Assembly (NCBI GenBank): GCA_020029595.1
Contig: JAIBJN010000001.1
Coordinates: 18,472 to 82,471 of the forward strand
From: Actinomycetota bacterium
GTDB taxonomy: Bacteria; Actinomycetota; Thermoleophilia; Gaiellales; Gaiellaceae
Direction of reading: 5' to 3'
Length of the DNA stretch: 64,000 nt
A model generated the notes under the pieces. It was given only the letters and a program-made list of their open reading frames with translations, made no database searches and had not been told where the DNA came from. How positions within the stretch are numbered: the stretch's first letter is position 1; every line of letters begins with the position of its first letter. Below, one piece after another: positions 62,700-64,000 of this stretch. Made by a program: the position numbers and the translations under genes.

Positions 62700-63715
62700 T
62701 CGCGAACGTCTCCGGGAACCACATCGCCGTCGGGCTCACGGGCCTGGGCTTCTACGCGCCCGAGCGGGTGCTGACGAATGAGGACCTCGCCGCGATGGTG
62801 GACACCTCCGACGAGTGGATCACCACGCGCACGGGGATCAAGGAGCGCCGCATCGCCGAACCCGAGCAGGCCGCGAGCGACCTCGCGCTCCCGGCCGCGC
62901 GGCGCGCCCTCGAGCAGGCCGGCGTCACCGCGGAGGAGCTCGACCTCGTCGTCGTCGCCACCGCGACGCCCGACATGCTCTTCCCCGCCACGGCGGCCAT
63001 CCTTGCGGATGAGCTGGGCGCGACGCGCGCGGCAGCCTACGACCTGCTCGCCGGGTGCACGGGGTTCGTCTACGCCCTCTCGCAGGTGTATGGCGCGGTC
63101 GCCGCGGGGCTCTCCAGGCGGGCGCTCATCGTCGGTGCGGAAGTGCTCTCGAAGATCACGAACTGGCAGGACCGCTCGACGTGCATCCTCTTCGGGGACG
63201 GCGCCGGCGCCGCCGTCGTCCAGCCGATCACCGCCGGCGGCATCGTCGGCTTCGAGCTCGGTGCCGACGGCTCGGGCGGGCTCGACCTCTGCGTCCCGGC
63301 GGGCGGCTCCCGCCGGCCCGTGTCGCCGGACGTGCTGGAGCAGGAGCTCCAGTTCATCAAGATGAACGGTGCGGAGGTCTTCCGCTTCGCCACCCGCGTG
63401 ATGGTCAGCTCCGCGGAGGAGCTGCTGGCCGCCTGCGACGCGACGGTCGAGGACGTCGACCTCTACGTGCCGCACCAGGCGAACAAGCGCATCGTCGACC
63501 ACGTGGTCAGGAACCTCGGGCTCGACCCGGAGAAGGTGCTCATGAACATCGACCGCTACGGCAACACGTCGTCCGCGTCCATTCCCATCTGCCTCGCCGA
63601 AGCGCAGGCCGACGGACTGCTCCAGGAAGGGACGCGCGTGCTCATCAGCGCGGTCGGCGCCGGGCTCACGTGGGGCTCGGTCTATCTGACATGGACGACC
63701 AGAGGCGAGGAGTAG
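62696..63715 (+). CDS. fabH: 3-oxoacyl-ACP synthase III (FabH)
   Basis: 339 aa, starts fatty-acid synthesis by condensing acyl-CoA with malonyl-ACP. Cys in LLAGCTGFVYAL, His in VPHQANKRIV, Asn in RYGNTSSAS. N-terminal block GLGFYAPERVLTNEDLA. Branched or straight primer preference cannot be read by eye. GTG start overlaps fabZ by 4 bp; fabD follows 10 bp later. Confidence 0.95.
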   Translation: MIANVSGNHIAVGLTGLGFYAPERVLTNEDLAAMVDTSDEWITTRTGIKERRIAEPEQAASDLALPAARRALEQAGVTAEELDLVVVATATPDMLFPATAAILADELGATRAAAYDLLAGCTGFVYALSQVYGAVAAGLSRRALIVGAEVLSKITNWQDRSTCILFGDGAGAAVVQPITAGGIVGFELGADGSGGLDLCVPAGGSRRPVSPDVLEQELQFIKMNGAEVFRFATRVMVSSAEELLAACDATVEDVDLYVPHQANKRIVDHVVRNLGLDPEKVLMNIDRYGNTSSASIPICLAEAQADGLLQEGTRVLISAVGAGLTWGSVYLTWTTRGEE

Positions 63716-63725
63716 GAGAGGAGAG

Positions 63726-64000
63726 ATGAAGATCGCATTCTGCTTCCCGGGCCAGGGATCGCAGGACGTCGGAATGGGGCGCGCCATCGCGGAGGAGTTC
63801 CCGGCAGCGCGGGCGGCGTACGACGAGGCGTCCGAGGCAGCCGGCTTCGACGTGGCGAAGCTCTGCTTCGAGGGCTCCCTCGAGGATCTCACCCGGACCG
63901 AGCTCCAACAGCCGGCGCTCGTCGCCACCTCGATCGCGTGCCTCCGAGCGGTGAACACGCTCGGGGTCCGGCCGGACTATGTCATCGGCCATTCGGTCGG
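63726..64000 (+). CDS. fabD: Malonyl-CoA:ACP transacylase FabD, 5' part only
   Basis: First 91 codons: MKIAFCFPGQGSQDVGMG, TRTELQQPALVATSIACLRA and the nucleophile elbow VIGHSVG at the window edge. ATG preceded by GGAGAGGAGAG. Truncated by the end of the window, so the rest of the fab cluster is unseen. Confidence 0.93.
   Translation, partial: MKIAFCFPGQGSQDVGMGRAIAEEFPAARAAYDEASEAAGFDVAKLCFEGSLEDLTRTELQQPALVATSIACLRAVNTLGVRPDYVIGHSV

Overview
This window is a dense, very GC-rich bacterial chromosome segment that carries the replication-origin block rpmH-rnpA-yidD-yidC-jag-rsmG-parA-parB on the minus strand, diverging from dnaA-dnaN-recF-dciA-gyrB-gyrA on the plus strand. GTG and TTG starts are common, and ATGA/GTGA four-base overlaps join many gene pairs. 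Leaderless-looking TAnnnT promoters, an OtsA plus TreT trehalose pair, a UbiA-type prenyltransferase, a class E-like sortase, DUF1385 and DUF2203 proteins and YidC without a signal peptide point to a deep-branching actinobacterium. The class Thermoleophilia (Gaiellales/Solirubrobacterales-like) is my best guess, inferred from gene content and style and not proven.

Layout. 1-10.2 kb: truncated ftsH, nicotinate phosphoribosyltransferase, a DUF1385 membrane protein, an M20 peptidase and a methyltransferase on the minus strand; rarA, a fused electron-transfer flavoprotein and an alpha/beta hydrolase on the plus strand; then arginase facing tRNA-Phe. 10.4-19.7 kb: one long minus-strand array, moaC-mog-ubiA-ccmA-ccmB-ccmC-ccmD-ccsA-hemA-hemC-hemD-DUF62-methyltransferase, joining molybdopterin, menaquinone-type prenylation, haem export/cytochrome c maturation and haem synthesis. 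Most junctions overlap, but three contain strongly folded intercistronic segments. 19.7-27.4 kb: trehalose genes, a solitary RsbW-like kinase, an orphan DNA methyltransferase, an HtrA protease and a two-component system. 27.4-30.0 kb: an M28-like membrane protein and a sortase. 30.0-40.8 kb: moeA, a GT-C-like membrane protein, a class A PBP, MscS and DUF2203 on the minus strand; then a BtuF-like lipoprotein, HAD hydrolase, trans-sulfuration enzyme, CPBP protease and chorismate mutase on the plus strand; then a bifunctional-nuclease-family gene and an unknown membrane protein.

40.8-55 kb is the origin region, with tRNA-Ile overlapping the end of parB. Only a few DnaA-box-like sites are visible, both upstream and downstream of dnaA. 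55-61.4 kb holds a MerR-like regulator, galT-slipin-nfeD, a secreted amidase with FlgD-like Ig repeats, and biotin ligase. 61.6 kb to the end is an ECF sigma factor followed by fabZ-fabH-fabD (fabD cut by the window end), which fits with the adjacent biotin ligase.

The most unusual signals are: (1) three junctions of the form CTGA where the downstream gene (recF, galT, and a DUF62 SAM hydrolase) has no ATG/GTG/TTG able to include its conserved N-terminus, suggesting CUG starts coupled to termination; (2) two related ~163 bp intercistronic folds whose basal stem pairs with the downstream Shine-Dalgarno/start, with covarying base pairs between the copies; (3) a repeated TAnnnT box 6-10 nt before start codons, implying widespread leaderless mRNAs; and (4) a terminator-like hairpin ending 2 nt before the TTG start of gyrB. 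No stretch longer than 300 bp lacks a gene. I saw no CRISPR array, prophage, transposase or defence island.
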